A stretch of DNA of 14,895 nt, from contig CALDDL010000088.1 in assembly GCA_937936675.1 (NCBI GenBank), positions 1-14,895 of the forward strand, written 5' to 3'. A program made the position numbers and the translations under genes. Under the pieces are notes generated by a model that ran no database searches, was not told the DNA's origin, and worked only from the letters and a program-made list of their open reading frames with translations. This document shows, piece after piece, positions 5,876-12,759 of the stretch; the first letter of the stretch is position 1, and each line of letters starts with the position of its first letter. The stretch comes from an uncultured bacterium (GTDB lineage Bacteria > Bacteroidota > Ignavibacteria > Ignavibacteriales > Melioribacteraceae).

Positions 5876-8422
5876 ATGTTAGACTCTGAAACAAAAAGAC
5901 GAATAGATTCTGCGAGGGATATATTGGTAGGCAAAATGCCCGACCCGAAATCGCAGGTGGAGCAGATTACTATCGCTTTGATATATAAGTTTATGTACGA
6001 TATGGATTCCGTATCCGAGGAGCTAGGTGGCGAAAGAAGTTTTTTCTCGGGTAAGTATGAACATTATGGCTGGAATAAATTACTCTCACCTCAGCTTAGC
6101 GGATTAGAGATGCTTAATCTTTATTCCGAAGCAATTCAGCAGATGAATTTTAATGATAAAATTCCGCAGCTATTCCGCGATATATTCAAGAATGCGTATC
6201 TCCCTTATCGCGATCCGGAGACCTTAAAAAGTTTTCTCAAAGTGATTAATGATTTTGAGTATGATCATTCCGAACGATTAGGAGATGCATTTGAATATCT
6301 TCTATCGGTGCTCGGTAGTCAAGGCGATGCGGGTCAATTCAGGACTCCACGACAGATAATCGATTTTATGGTTTATTTAGTTGATCCTAAAAAGGGGGAA
6401 TTGATTTTGGATCCTGCTTGCGGCACTGCGGGTTTTTTAATCTCTTCTTATAAACATATCGTTAAGACTAATTCCTCTAACTATAAGTCTGAAGAGGATT
6501 CATTTCAATTCGGCAATCCGTATGGCTTAAGCTATAAGGGAGAAAATCTAACTAATAATGATAGAAAAAAGCTTCCGCTTAGTTTTAAGGGATATGATAT
6601 ATCGCCTGATATGGTTCGTTTATCGCTCGTGAATTTATATCTTCATGGATTTGTACAACCCTCGATATTCGAGTATGATACGCTTACGAGCGAGGATAGA
6701 TGGAACGAACATGCCGATGTGATACTTGCTAATCCTCCGTTCATGTCTCCGAAAGGTGGTATCAGACCGCATAAAAAGTTTTCCATTCAAAGTAATAGAA
6801 GCGAAGTATTATTTGTCGATTATATTATCGAGCATTTATCTCCTAAGGGGAGAGCTGCGGTAATCGTTCCCGAAGGAATTATTTTTCAATCGGGCAAAGC
6901 ATATAAATCATTGAGGAAGATGCTGGTAGAGAAATATTTATATGCCGTTATTTCGCTGCCTGCGGGGATATTTAATCCGTATAGCGGAGTTAAGACTTCG
7001 ATACTATTGATCGATAAAACAATTTCGCAATCGACCGATAAGATATTATTTGCTAAAGTGGAGAATGATGGATTTGATTTAGGGGCGCAGCGCAGAGCTA
7101 ATGATAGAAGCGAACTTCCGAGAGTTGCTAAAGCGATCAGGGATTATGTTGAAAGCGTTAAAGCGAGGAGTGAGTTTGATGTAAGTTCATCTCCTAATTT
7201 ATTAATCGCCACAAAGGAAAAGATCGCCGAGACCGGAGACTATAATCTCAGTGGTGAAAGGTATAAAACCATAATTGATCAAATATCAATTTATAAACAC
7301 ATCCTAATTGGAGAAGTTTTTGAAACATCTTCTGGGGGAACTCCGCTTAAAAAGGAAGAAAGTTTTTTTAAGAATGGGACAATACCTTGGATAAAGAGTG
7401 GTGAGGTATCCCAAGGATTTATTTATCGCTCTGAAGAAAACATAACAGAATTGGGACTAATTAATTCCTCTGCAAAGATATTCCCTCACAATACTGTTTT
7501 AGTTGCAATGTATGGTGCTACTGTTGGGCAAGTAGGAATTTTGAAAATCAATGCTGCAACCAATCAAGCAGTTTGTGGTATTTTTCCGAACGATTTAATG
7601 ATTCCAGAATTTTTGTTTTATCTACTAAAATCTAAGAGAAATTATCTCATAAGTCTTAGTAATGGTGGTGCGCAACCCAATATTTCTCAAGCAATAATTC
7701 GTAAACTTAAAATCCCACTCCCGCCAATGGAAGTGCAAAGGGAGATTGTTGAGGAGATTGAAGGTTACCAAAAAATAATTGACGGCGCACGACAGATTAT
7801 AGATAACTACAAACCACAAATACAAATCGACCCCTCTTGGGAAATGGTAGAACTTGGAAAAGCTTGTGATATAAATAAAAGTTCAGCGAATCCTTTTGAT
7901 TTGTTTGGTGATAGCGATTTTGTCTATATCGATATTTCATCTATTGAAAATGGGAAAGGGATTATATCATCAAGGAATATTCTAAATACAAAAAATGCTC
8001 CTAGTAGAGCGAGGAGAATATTGAGAGCTGGTGATATATTATTATCAACTGTTCGCCCTAATTTACAAGCAATCGCTTATATAGAAGATTTAAAATTTAA
8101 TACAATTGCCTCCACAGGTTTTGCAATTCTTACTTCAAAGAAATCCTATTGTTCTAAATTTATTTATTACTCACTATACCAAGATTATTTAAAACAGCAG
8201 ATGATAAGTAAAATGGGTAAAGGTGCTTATCCAAGCATTAATGAAAAAGATGTGAATGAATTATTAATTTCTGCTCCTCATTTTTCAAAACAAAAAGAAA
8301 TAGCGAAAAAACTTGATAAAGAAAAATCGATCTTAGATGCTAATAAAGAGCTCATCTCAATCTTCGAGAAGAAGATTAAGGACAAAATCGCAACCGTATG
8401 GGGTGAGGAGAAAGGGAAATAA
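5876..8422 (+). CDS. hsdM-hsdS: Fused type I methyltransferase and specificity subunit (HsdM-HsdS)
   Basis: An 848-residue fusion. Residues 1 to about 460 are an HsdM N6-adenine methyltransferase: an N-terminal helical domain, the SAM motif 'DPACGTAGFL' from Asp179, and the catalytic NPPF at 286-289. The rest is a whole HsdS: first target-recognition domain about 476-612 ('SSGGTPLKKEE', 'GATVGQVG', ending in 'IPLPPMEVQREI'), a central helical spacer about 613-652, second domain about 653-800, and a C-terminal helix. It should recognise a split asymmetric site and methylate adenines, and with HsdR should cut unmodified DNA. The usual separate hsdS gene is absent and no stop or frameshift interrupts the junction. 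The specificity part has far fewer CpG dinucleotides than the methyltransferase part. An AAAGGA ribosome binding site precedes the ATG. The target sequence cannot be predicted. Confidence 0.93.
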   Translation: MLDSETKRRIDSARDILVGKMPDPKSQVEQITIALIYKFMYDMDSVSEELGGERSFFSGKYEHYGWNKLLSPQLSGLEMLNLYSEAIQQMNFNDKIPQLFRDIFKNAYLPYRDPETLKSFLKVINDFEYDHSERLGDAFEYLLSVLGSQGDAGQFRTPRQIIDFMVYLVDPKKGELILDPACGTAGFLISSYKHIVKTNSSNYKSEEDSFQFGNPYGLSYKGENLTNNDRKKLPLSFKGYDISPDMVRLSLVNLYLHGFVQPSIFEYDTLTSEDRWNEHADVILANPPFMSPKGGIRPHKKFSIQSNRSEVLFVDYIIEHLSPKGRAAVIVPEGIIFQSGKAYKSLRKMLVEKYLYAVISLPAGIFNPYSGVKTSILLIDKTISQSTDKILFAKVENDGFDLGAQRRANDRSELPRVAKAIRDYVESVKARSEFDVSSSPNLLIATKEKIAETGDYNLSGERYKTIIDQISIYKHILIGEVFETSSGGTPLKKEESFFKNGTIPWIKSGEVSQGFIYRSEENITELGLINSSAKIFPHNTVLVAMYGATVGQVGILKINAATNQAVCGIFPNDLMIPEFLFYLLKSKRNYLISLSNGGAQPNISQAIIRKLKIPLPPMEVQREIVEEIEGYQKIIDGARQIIDNYKPQIQIDPSWEMVELGKACDINKSSANPFDLFGDSDFVYIDISSIENGKGIISSRNILNTKNAPSRARRILRAGDILLSTVRPNLQAIAYIEDLKFNTIASTGFAILTSKKSYCSKFIYYSLYQDYLKQQMISKMGKGAYPSINEKDVNELLISAPHFSKQKEIAKKLDKEKSILDANKELISIFEKKIKDKIATVWGEEKGK

Positions 8423-8425
8423 TTA

Positions 8426-8737
8426 TCAGAGTATCTTAATCCCTGTTTTAATTATCTCTTTTACAAAAGGGTCCTCTTCGGTGAAATCTTCAGTCCTATA
8501 TGGGTGAATTTCTAAATCAACTGAGGATTTCAGTAAAAATTTATTTAATTTCTTTTTATCGAAAAATCTAATCCCTTCAAACACATCTGAAACAATAGCT
8601 AAATCTATATCACTATATTCCCGTGCAGTACCATTAGCATAAGAACCAAAGAGATATACACCGGTGAGTGGGTACTCACTATTAATTAATTTCAAGAACC
8701 GATTAATTATTTCAATTACTTCTGCTTGAGTATGCAT
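8426..8737 (-). CDS. Minimal nucleotidyltransferase (MntA-like), no HEPN partner seen
   Basis: A 103-residue protein with the core of the MNT/pol-beta nucleotidyltransferase family: 'GSYANGTAREYSDIDLAI' supplies Gly31-Ser32 and the metal-binding Asp43 and Asp45, and 'SVDLEI' supplies the third carboxylate, Asp74. In known systems such proteins are antitoxins that AMPylate a HEPN RNase partner encoded next door. Here neither neighbour looks like a HEPN protein: hsdMS converges on it with only 3 bases between the two stop codons, and the SWIM-motif gene lies 29 bases upstream. By hand it has about 5 CpG in 312 bases, far fewer than the genes to its right, suggesting separate acquisition. It could be a solitary antitoxin, an AMPylator of another target, or a relic of a toxin-antitoxin pair. 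Confidence 0.85.
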   Translation of the reverse strand: MHTQAEVIEIINRFLKLINSEYPLTGVYLFGSYANGTAREYSDIDLAIVSDVFEGIRFFDKKKLNKFLLKSSVDLEIHPYRTEDFTEEDPFVKEIIKTGIKIL

Positions 8738-8766
8738 ACTAAATCAATTATCCTATAAAAATTTAT

Positions 8767-9399
8767 TCAACGTCTATTAATCTGCACATAAGCGGGGAGT
8801 TTTATATAATGCCGATAGCGCGCAATGAGCGTTTCAAAATATTCATTATCCTCGGGCGCAATATTATATTTCCACCGGTTCTCTTTTAATGAATAATTTT
8901 TTGCTCTCCAAATCCCCTTGCGGTCTTTATAATAAAACTTAATCCAATTAGCTCCCGGAGTACTCGAAACTAAAAATATATTCCCTTCATCGATAATACG
9001 ATAAAAATATAAACCAAACTTTACGACACTCTCTTTCATTATAAGAAAAGAAAGATCATCAATCCATTTTCTATTTTGAGGACGAGTGAAATGCCAAAGA
9101 AGATGCTTGCACGAACGCCTTAGATCATATTTGGGATAGATGCCCGCTCGTCTCGCTCCGTCCCGACAGGTGCAATAAAGCAGATCGGGAACGATGAGAT
9201 AGCCATCGCGCTTAATATATCCTCCTTTGGCTTTCGGCACAGCCGGCATCAGCGGCGGATAGTAAAACGGATTCTCCTCTTTTACGAACCGATCCTCTCG
9301 CGGAATCTGTATCAGTTCCAGCGAATCGAAATCATCGAAAATTTTGTATTTGAATTTCTTCGGATATCCATTATAATCAAATTCGGGTAACGGTTTCAT
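8767..9399 (-). CDS. SWIM-motif zinc protein in operon with the repressor
   Basis: A 210-residue protein of unrecognised family. The clear landmark is 'LLYCTC' with Cys76 and Cys78, followed by 'RRSCKHLLWHF' with Cys97 and His99. This CxC-x18-CxH arrangement is that of a SWIM zinc finger, a motif known to bind DNA or protein partners. The N-terminal 60 residues are rich in Pro, Phe, Tyr and acidic residues; the C-terminal half has no catalytic motif I recognise but is rich in Tyr, Trp and Lys. The ATG lies 2 bases after the stop of the S24 repressor gene, so the two are almost surely co-transcribed and translationally coupled. A role as partner or modulator of the repressor is inferred only from that coupling. 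Confidence 0.7.
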   Translation of the reverse strand: MKPLPEFDYNGYPKKFKYKIFDDFDSLELIQIPREDRFVKEENPFYYPPLMPAVPKAKGGYIKRDGYLIVPDLLYCTCRDGARRAGIYPKYDLRRSCKHLLWHFTRPQNRKWIDDLSFLIMKESVVKFGLYFYRIIDEGNIFLVSSTPGANWIKFYYKDRKGIWRAKNYSLKENRWKYNIAPEDNEYFETLIARYRHYIKLPAYVQINRR

Positions 9400-9401
9400 C
9401 T

Positions 9402-10064
9402 TTAATATAAATCGCTTCTTCTAAATTTTTTAATTGCTACAACAGGATACATCAATACTCTGCTCCTTTCCTTGAATATCGGAGGGAAGCTGGGGTTATA
9501 ACTCATAAGCGCTATTCGATCCGGTTCATCCTGATTAACGGTCAATAGTTTTACGGCACCGAAATTCGATTCCGAATCCCACCTGCATACCACCAAGTCG
9601 CCATCCTCAGGCACCGAATAAAGATCAATCAGAACCAAATCCCTCGGTTTGAGAACGGGCTTCATCGATTCACCATTGAATTTATCTACACGGAAGAATA
9701 CATACCGCTCACGATTAAAATCGAATCCCTCCCATTCACCAATATTTTCCAATTCCGAGATTTCACCGTCACGAGCTGCAGGTACAGTACCCATAACACG
9801 GAAACCATCTTCGGGAATCTCTCTATACGACTCGATCTCATCGATTGGGACGTAATGGTCTCCCCCGCTCAAAAGCCAGCTTATATCGCATCCCAGAGCT
9901 TTCAAACGCCCTAATAATGCGCCGCCGGGATAACTTCTACCATCGAGATAGCTCTGAAGTGCCTGCGGTTTCATTCCGAGCTGACGTGCGAGTTCAGCAT
10001 TACTCCTGAAATTCCTCTCGGCAAAATCTCTCAATTTCTTTGCTACTTCATTTTTCGATAACAT
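9402..10064 (-). CDS. CI/LexA-like S24 phage repressor
   Basis: A 220-residue repressor. Residues 1-60 are a helix-turn-helix domain ('SNAELARQLGMKPQALQSYL' holds the two HTH helices). The C-terminal half is a peptidase S24 self-cleavage domain with nucleophile Ser133 in 'GESMKP' and Lys172 in 'GAVKLL'. The linker has 'GTVPAARDGE', where the family cleavage site is usually Ala-Gly; here it would be Ala-Ala or nearby. I use the ATG at 10064 rather than the longer frame opening at 10193, because the extra 43 residues have no domain character and would run across the divergent promoter at 10118-10149. It should keep the element silent and be inactivated during the SOS response when RecA promotes its self-cleavage. 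The SWIM-motif gene follows directly. Confidence 0.9.
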   Translation of the reverse strand: MLSKNEVAKKLRDFAERNFRSNAELARQLGMKPQALQSYLDGRSYPGGALLGRLKALGCDISWLLSGGDHYVPIDEIESYREIPEDGFRVMGTVPAARDGEISELENIGEWEGFDFNRERYVFFRVDKFNGESMKPVLKPRDLVLIDLYSVPEDGDLVVCRWDSESNFGAVKLLTVNQDEPDRIALMSYNPSFPPIFKERSRVLMYPVVAIKKFRRSDLY

Positions 10065-10085
10065 AATTTTCCGTAACGTATTGCC

Positions 10086-10144
10086 ATAATGTAATAATAT
10101 TATTTTTGCGAAGTGAATTGACAAATATAAATAAATTACATTAT
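10086..10144. promoter_or_regulatory. Inverted pair of 10-base operator-like repeats
   Basis: ATAATGTAAT at 10086-10095 and its exact reverse complement ATTACATTAT at 10135-10144 flank the middle of the divergent control region. The right copy overlaps the -7 element of the rightward promoter; the left copy lies between the proposed leftward promoter and the repressor start. A perfect 12-base palindrome AATAATATTATT at 10093-10104 overlaps the left copy. The arrangement suits binding by a dimeric regulator, possibly with looping; which protein binds is inference. Confidence 0.45.
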
Positions 10145-10149
10145 CTTTG
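10118..10149 (+). promoter_or_regulatory. Rightward Bacteroidota-type promoter
   Basis: TTG at 10118-10120 (within TTGACA) is followed after 21 bases by TATCTTTG at 10142-10149, an exact match to the TAnnTTTG -7 element of Bacteroidota primary-sigma promoters. The same stretch also offers TTGACA with a 17-base spacer to TTATCT, a weak E. coli-style reading. It would drive the small ribbon-helix-helix gene starting about 55-65 bases downstream. Confidence 0.6.
10122..10129 (-). promoter_or_regulatory. Possible -7 element of the leftward repressor promoter
   Basis: On the minus strand the sequence reads TATATTTG, again a full match to TAnnTTTG, about 55-60 bases upstream of the repressor ATG at 10064. 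No clear -33 TTTG is present at the expected distance, so the promoter may be weak or need an activator. It overlaps the -33 side of the rightward promoter, so the two would compete. Confidence 0.35.
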
Positions 10150-10155
10150 CACTTA

Positions 10156-10171
10156 GTAAACATTTGTTCAC
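10156..10171. promoter_or_regulatory. LexA-box-like palindrome, candidate repressor operator
   Basis: GTAAACATTTGTTCAC is an imperfect palindrome matching its reverse complement at 12 of 16 positions. Its core AAAC-ATTT-GTTC is one base from the GAACnnnnGTTC box bound by Gram-positive-type LexA. It lies just downstream of the rightward -7 element, at about the expected transcription start, where a bound S24 repressor would block transcription. Only one copy was noticed. Confidence 0.4.
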
Positions 10172-10205
10172 TATAACTTAATAAATCAGTCAAGAATAAT
10201 CAAGT

Positions 10206-10415
10206 GTGAATGGAATGAGAATAATTAAAAAGTATGTCTATACGTCCAAAACCCTTAGAATTCCGCCCGAACTGCACGAAAAAATTAAAGGAATCTCGGA
10301 AATCGAAGGTCGTTCGATCTATAAAGTAGTCCTAAGGTTCTTAATGAAGGACGTCAAAGAATATTATGAAAAGAGAAGCGTATCGGGAACTTATGATTCT
10401 TCGAGCGAGAATTAG
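10206..10415 (+). CDS. Small ribbon-helix-helix (Arc/MetJ-like) regulator
   Basis: A 69-residue protein with the ribbon-helix-helix layout: a short strand 'SKTLRIPPELHEKIK' leading into the first helix, a turn 'EGRSI', and a second helix 'YKVVLRFLMKDVKEYYEK', then a polar Ser-rich tail. Such proteins bind DNA as dimers through the paired strand. Two starts are possible: GTG at 10206 and ATG at 10215, giving 69 or 66 residues; neither has a strong ribosome binding site, and the ATG places the domain equally well. It is the first gene of the rightward promoter opposite the S24 repressor, the position of a Cro-like or early regulator in temperate phages. That role is inferred from position. Confidence 0.65.
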   Translation: MNGMRIIKKYVYTSKTLRIPPELHEKIKGISEIEGRSIYKVVLRFLMKDVKEYYEKRSVSGTYDSSSEN

Positions 10416-10502
10416 AAGGCTAGAAGTACTATGAGAATAGAAAACGGGTCTGTGGACTATACTTACTATGGAAGCATTGGAGAAAAAAGAATATTATGAA
10501 AA
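10356..10502 (+). repeat. 17-base direct repeat, copies 130 bases apart
   Basis: AAAGAATATTATGAAAA occurs at 10356-10372 and again at 10486-10502. In copy 1 it encodes KEYYEK within the ribbon-helix-helix protein; in copy 2 the same frame also encodes KEYYEKR inside a 18-residue open stretch starting with ATG at 10468. Copy 2 also spans the start codon of the following gene. It may be the remnant of a tandem duplication of the 3' end of the regulator gene. Confidence 0.6.
10431..10499 (+). CDS. Possible leader peptide, 22 codons
   Basis: An ATG at 10431, preceded by AGAAG at 10422-10426, opens a 22-codon frame beginning 'MRIENGSVDYTYYGSIGEK'. Its TGA stop overlaps the ATG of the next gene (ATGA, 10496-10499), as in translationally coupled pairs elsewhere in this window. 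Nothing recognisable is encoded, and the frame is short enough to be chance. The coupling is the only argument for it. Confidence 0.25.
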   Translation: MRIENGSVDYTYYGSIGEKRIL

Positions 10503-11104
10503 AAGAGCCTGCAATAACGAATAATTTTGAGAGGCAATTCCCGAGGCGAATTTTCGAGGACGTAAAGCCCGATGCGAAGAACTTGAATCCTGAATTTACC
10601 GGATTCCCATGCAATACAGATCATATAAAGTTAGAGAATTTCCCTCTAACCCGGCAGAATAGGATTAATTATATTTCGGCACTTCGTTATTCGCTGAATC
10701 CGGAACAGTTATTTATTATCGAAAGAATACCCAAAGACCAAGCCGTTCATCTCGCTGTATCAATTATTAAACTTATGCCGCCTATCGAAATCTCCCCCAT
10801 TCAAAAATTTGAAGTGGAAAGGGAGATACTTTCACGCATTAAAATCGATCCCGATAATCCTTTCCTTAAAGAGTACTATAATTCTAGAAATTGGTATTTC
10901 AGGAGGAGAAAAATTTTGTATTTTAATGAAGAAACATTAGATGATATTTTCAATTTTGATTATATAGGAAAATTCGATACTTTTGTAATTGAATTTTTAA
11001 CTCGCCCTCGAATAAAAATTCTGCTTCGATCTTTGATTTTACAGAAGAAGAATTTAATCCTATTAAAGGATAATTTAGCGCCATATCCTAATTCTTTTAA
11101 TTAA
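10496..11104 (+). CDS. Hypothetical protein, 202 residues
   Basis: I do not recognise this protein. It is soluble, with no signal peptide or membrane segment. The N-terminal 60 residues are Pro- and Asn-rich ('NNFERQFPRRIFEDVKPDAK'); the middle holds a helical 'YISALRYSLNPEQLFIIERI' stretch; the C-terminal third is very basic and hydrophobic ('RPRIKILLRSLILQKKN'). No cysteine cluster or catalytic motif stands out. The ATG at 10496 is the only usual start, since the frame upstream to the stop at 10421 has none; GGAGA at 10479-10483 is a possible but distant ribosome binding site. It lies downstream of the rightward promoter and may be an early gene of the element or the first host gene past its edge. 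Confidence 0.6.
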   Translation: MKKEPAITNNFERQFPRRIFEDVKPDAKNLNPEFTGFPCNTDHIKLENFPLTRQNRINYISALRYSLNPEQLFIIERIPKDQAVHLAVSIIKLMPPIEISPIQKFEVEREILSRIKIDPDNPFLKEYYNSRNWYFRRRKILYFNEETLDDIFNFDYIGKFDTFVIEFLTRPRIKILLRSLILQKKNLILLKDNLAPYPNSFN

Positions 11105-11164
11105 TATAGAAAAATACTTAAAAAGAAATTAAACATTTAGAATGGAATTCGAAAATGGTTTATC

Positions 11165-12748
11165 ATGGATGATTTGGAACTTAGTTACTTCCAAGTAATT
11201 AAAAGGACATTAATCACTTATATAATCTTTTTAATAGTAACTTTTATTTCATTTAAGGTAGCATTTTTCCATCCCGAGATTGCTTCTTTTTGGATAAGCA
11301 GTTCTATCGCATTAGCTCTTTCTTATTCGATAGGGAAAAAATATTGGGGTGCTATATTATTAGCGGTTTTCCTAGCTAAAATTACTGTCATTTTTATTAA
11401 TGCTTCCGATTTAATTAATAATTCCTTCATCGCCCTTTTCCAAATCGTCTTCATTTATTTAATTCTTTTCTTAACTACAAAACTAAATGCTACCCCGGAG
11501 CAGATTAATGATTTAAAATCATTTTTTAAGTATCTATTAATCACCGCAGTTTTATTATCCGGGCTCGGTTCTCAAGTATTTATTCTTTTTTATAGTCCCA
11601 CTAATTCGGGAGGAGGAGAAAATATAGGCGCATACTGGCTTTTTAGTAATGCCTTCGCAAACCTCACTATCACTATATCCCTAACTCTTTATATGAAGGA
11701 TATCAGAGATAAGAATTTCTTTTCAATATCGAAATATATCGAGACCTTAATATTTTTTATGGTTGCCATATTTATCACGGCACTTAACTATTCGGGAGAT
11801 ATGAAGGATGCGGGTGAGATACTTTTATTATTCGCTGGACAGATTCCGCTCGGCATTTATTCATCCCTGCGTCTCGGCTTCAAGAATACTTTATCATTCT
11901 TATTTATATCTTCTATTATTGCGATCTATTATTCAAATGGCGGATACGGTCCTTTTGCTCATTTAGAAATGTCGGATAATACAGTTCAGCTATTTATTTA
12001 TCTTTTCTTTTATTCCATTCCATTTGCGCTGCTTAGTTTGATGATAGAAGAGATGGGGAAGATTGATAAACAGAAATCGGAATTTTTAGCCTCTGTAAGT
12101 CACGAAATCCGCAGCCCTATACATACAATTACAAGTTTCCTCGGACTTCTAAAAGAAACTGCCGATGAAGAAAATAATCCCGAGATGAAAGATTCTATCA
12201 GGGCGATCGATGCCTCTACTAAGCGGCTTCTCAGGACGGTGAATCTTCTTCTTGATATGACTAAAATTCAGATGAAGACAATTCAGGTATATAAAGAAGA
12301 GATAGATCTTGGACTGATCTTAGCACAAATAATAAAATATGAACATCAGCCTCAGGCAGAAAGTAAAGGACTTGTGCTTAACTTTAATATCGAATCGAAA
12401 GATAATTCGATTATTTCCGATGAATATATTGTTACTCAATTATTTAATAATCTTCTTAACAATGCAGTAAAATATACCAAGACGGGGAAAATAGACGTAA
12501 GACTTTCAAAAGATTCCGAGGATAGACCGCAAGTCCGGATAGCCGATACCGGAATTGGTATGAATAAAGAATTTATAGAAAATTTATTTCTACCTTTCAA
12601 AAGAGAGGCGCAGGTTTACACCAAAAAATATGAAGGCACGGGTCTCGGTATGGCATTAGTTAAAAGTTACTGCGAATTAATTGGTGCTAAGCTTTCAGTA
12701 GAATCTCATATTGGAGACGGAACTACTTTCACACTCGAATTTAAGTAA
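11165..12748 (+). CDS. MASE1-type membrane sensor histidine kinase
   Basis: A 527-residue sensor kinase. Residues 1 to about 295 form a multispanning membrane domain of about eight hydrophobic segments with the MASE1-like pattern 'ASFWISSSIALA' followed by a GKKYWGAI loop. After a short linker the dimerisation domain carries the H-box 'SVSHEIRSPIH', with phosphoacceptor His313. The ATPase domain has the N-box 'LLNNAVKYTK', G1 'DTGIGM', F-box 'FLPFKR' and G2 'GTGLGMALV', so it looks catalytically complete. There is no periplasmic sensor domain or fused receiver, and no response regulator gene adjoins it, making it an orphan kinase. Its signal is unknown; MASE1 is thought to sense through the membrane. 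The stop lies 11 bases from that of the convergent phospholipase gene. It reads as host chromosome. Confidence 0.9.
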   Translation: MDDLELSYFQVIKRTLITYIIFLIVTFISFKVAFFHPEIASFWISSSIALALSYSIGKKYWGAILLAVFLAKITVIFINASDLINNSFIALFQIVFIYLILFLTTKLNATPEQINDLKSFFKYLLITAVLLSGLGSQVFILFYSPTNSGGGENIGAYWLFSNAFANLTITISLTLYMKDIRDKNFFSISKYIETLIFFMVAIFITALNYSGDMKDAGEILLLFAGQIPLGIYSSLRLGFKNTLSFLFISSIIAIYYSNGGYGPFAHLEMSDNTVQLFIYLFFYSIPFALLSLMIEEMGKIDKQKSEFLASVSHEIRSPIHTITSFLGLLKETADEENNPEMKDSIRAIDASTKRLLRTVNLLLDMTKIQMKTIQVYKEEIDLGLILAQIIKYEHQPQAESKGLVLNFNIESKDNSIISDEYIVTQLFNNLLNNAVKYTKTGKIDVRLSKDSEDRPQVRIADTGIGMNKEFIENLFLPFKREAQVYTKKYEGTGLGMALVKSYCELIGAKLSVESHIGDGTTFTLEFK

Positions 12749-12759
12749 AGGTGCTGATA

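Noticed and set aside
9649..9855. 68-residue plus-strand open frame inside the repressor gene
   Set aside because: It covers the S24 catalytic region in antisense and shows no domain of its own.
10065..10193. Longer start for the S24 repressor at 10193
   Set aside because: The extra 43 residues have no domain character and would be translated across the divergent promoter; the ATG at 10064 begins directly at the helix-turn-helix domain.
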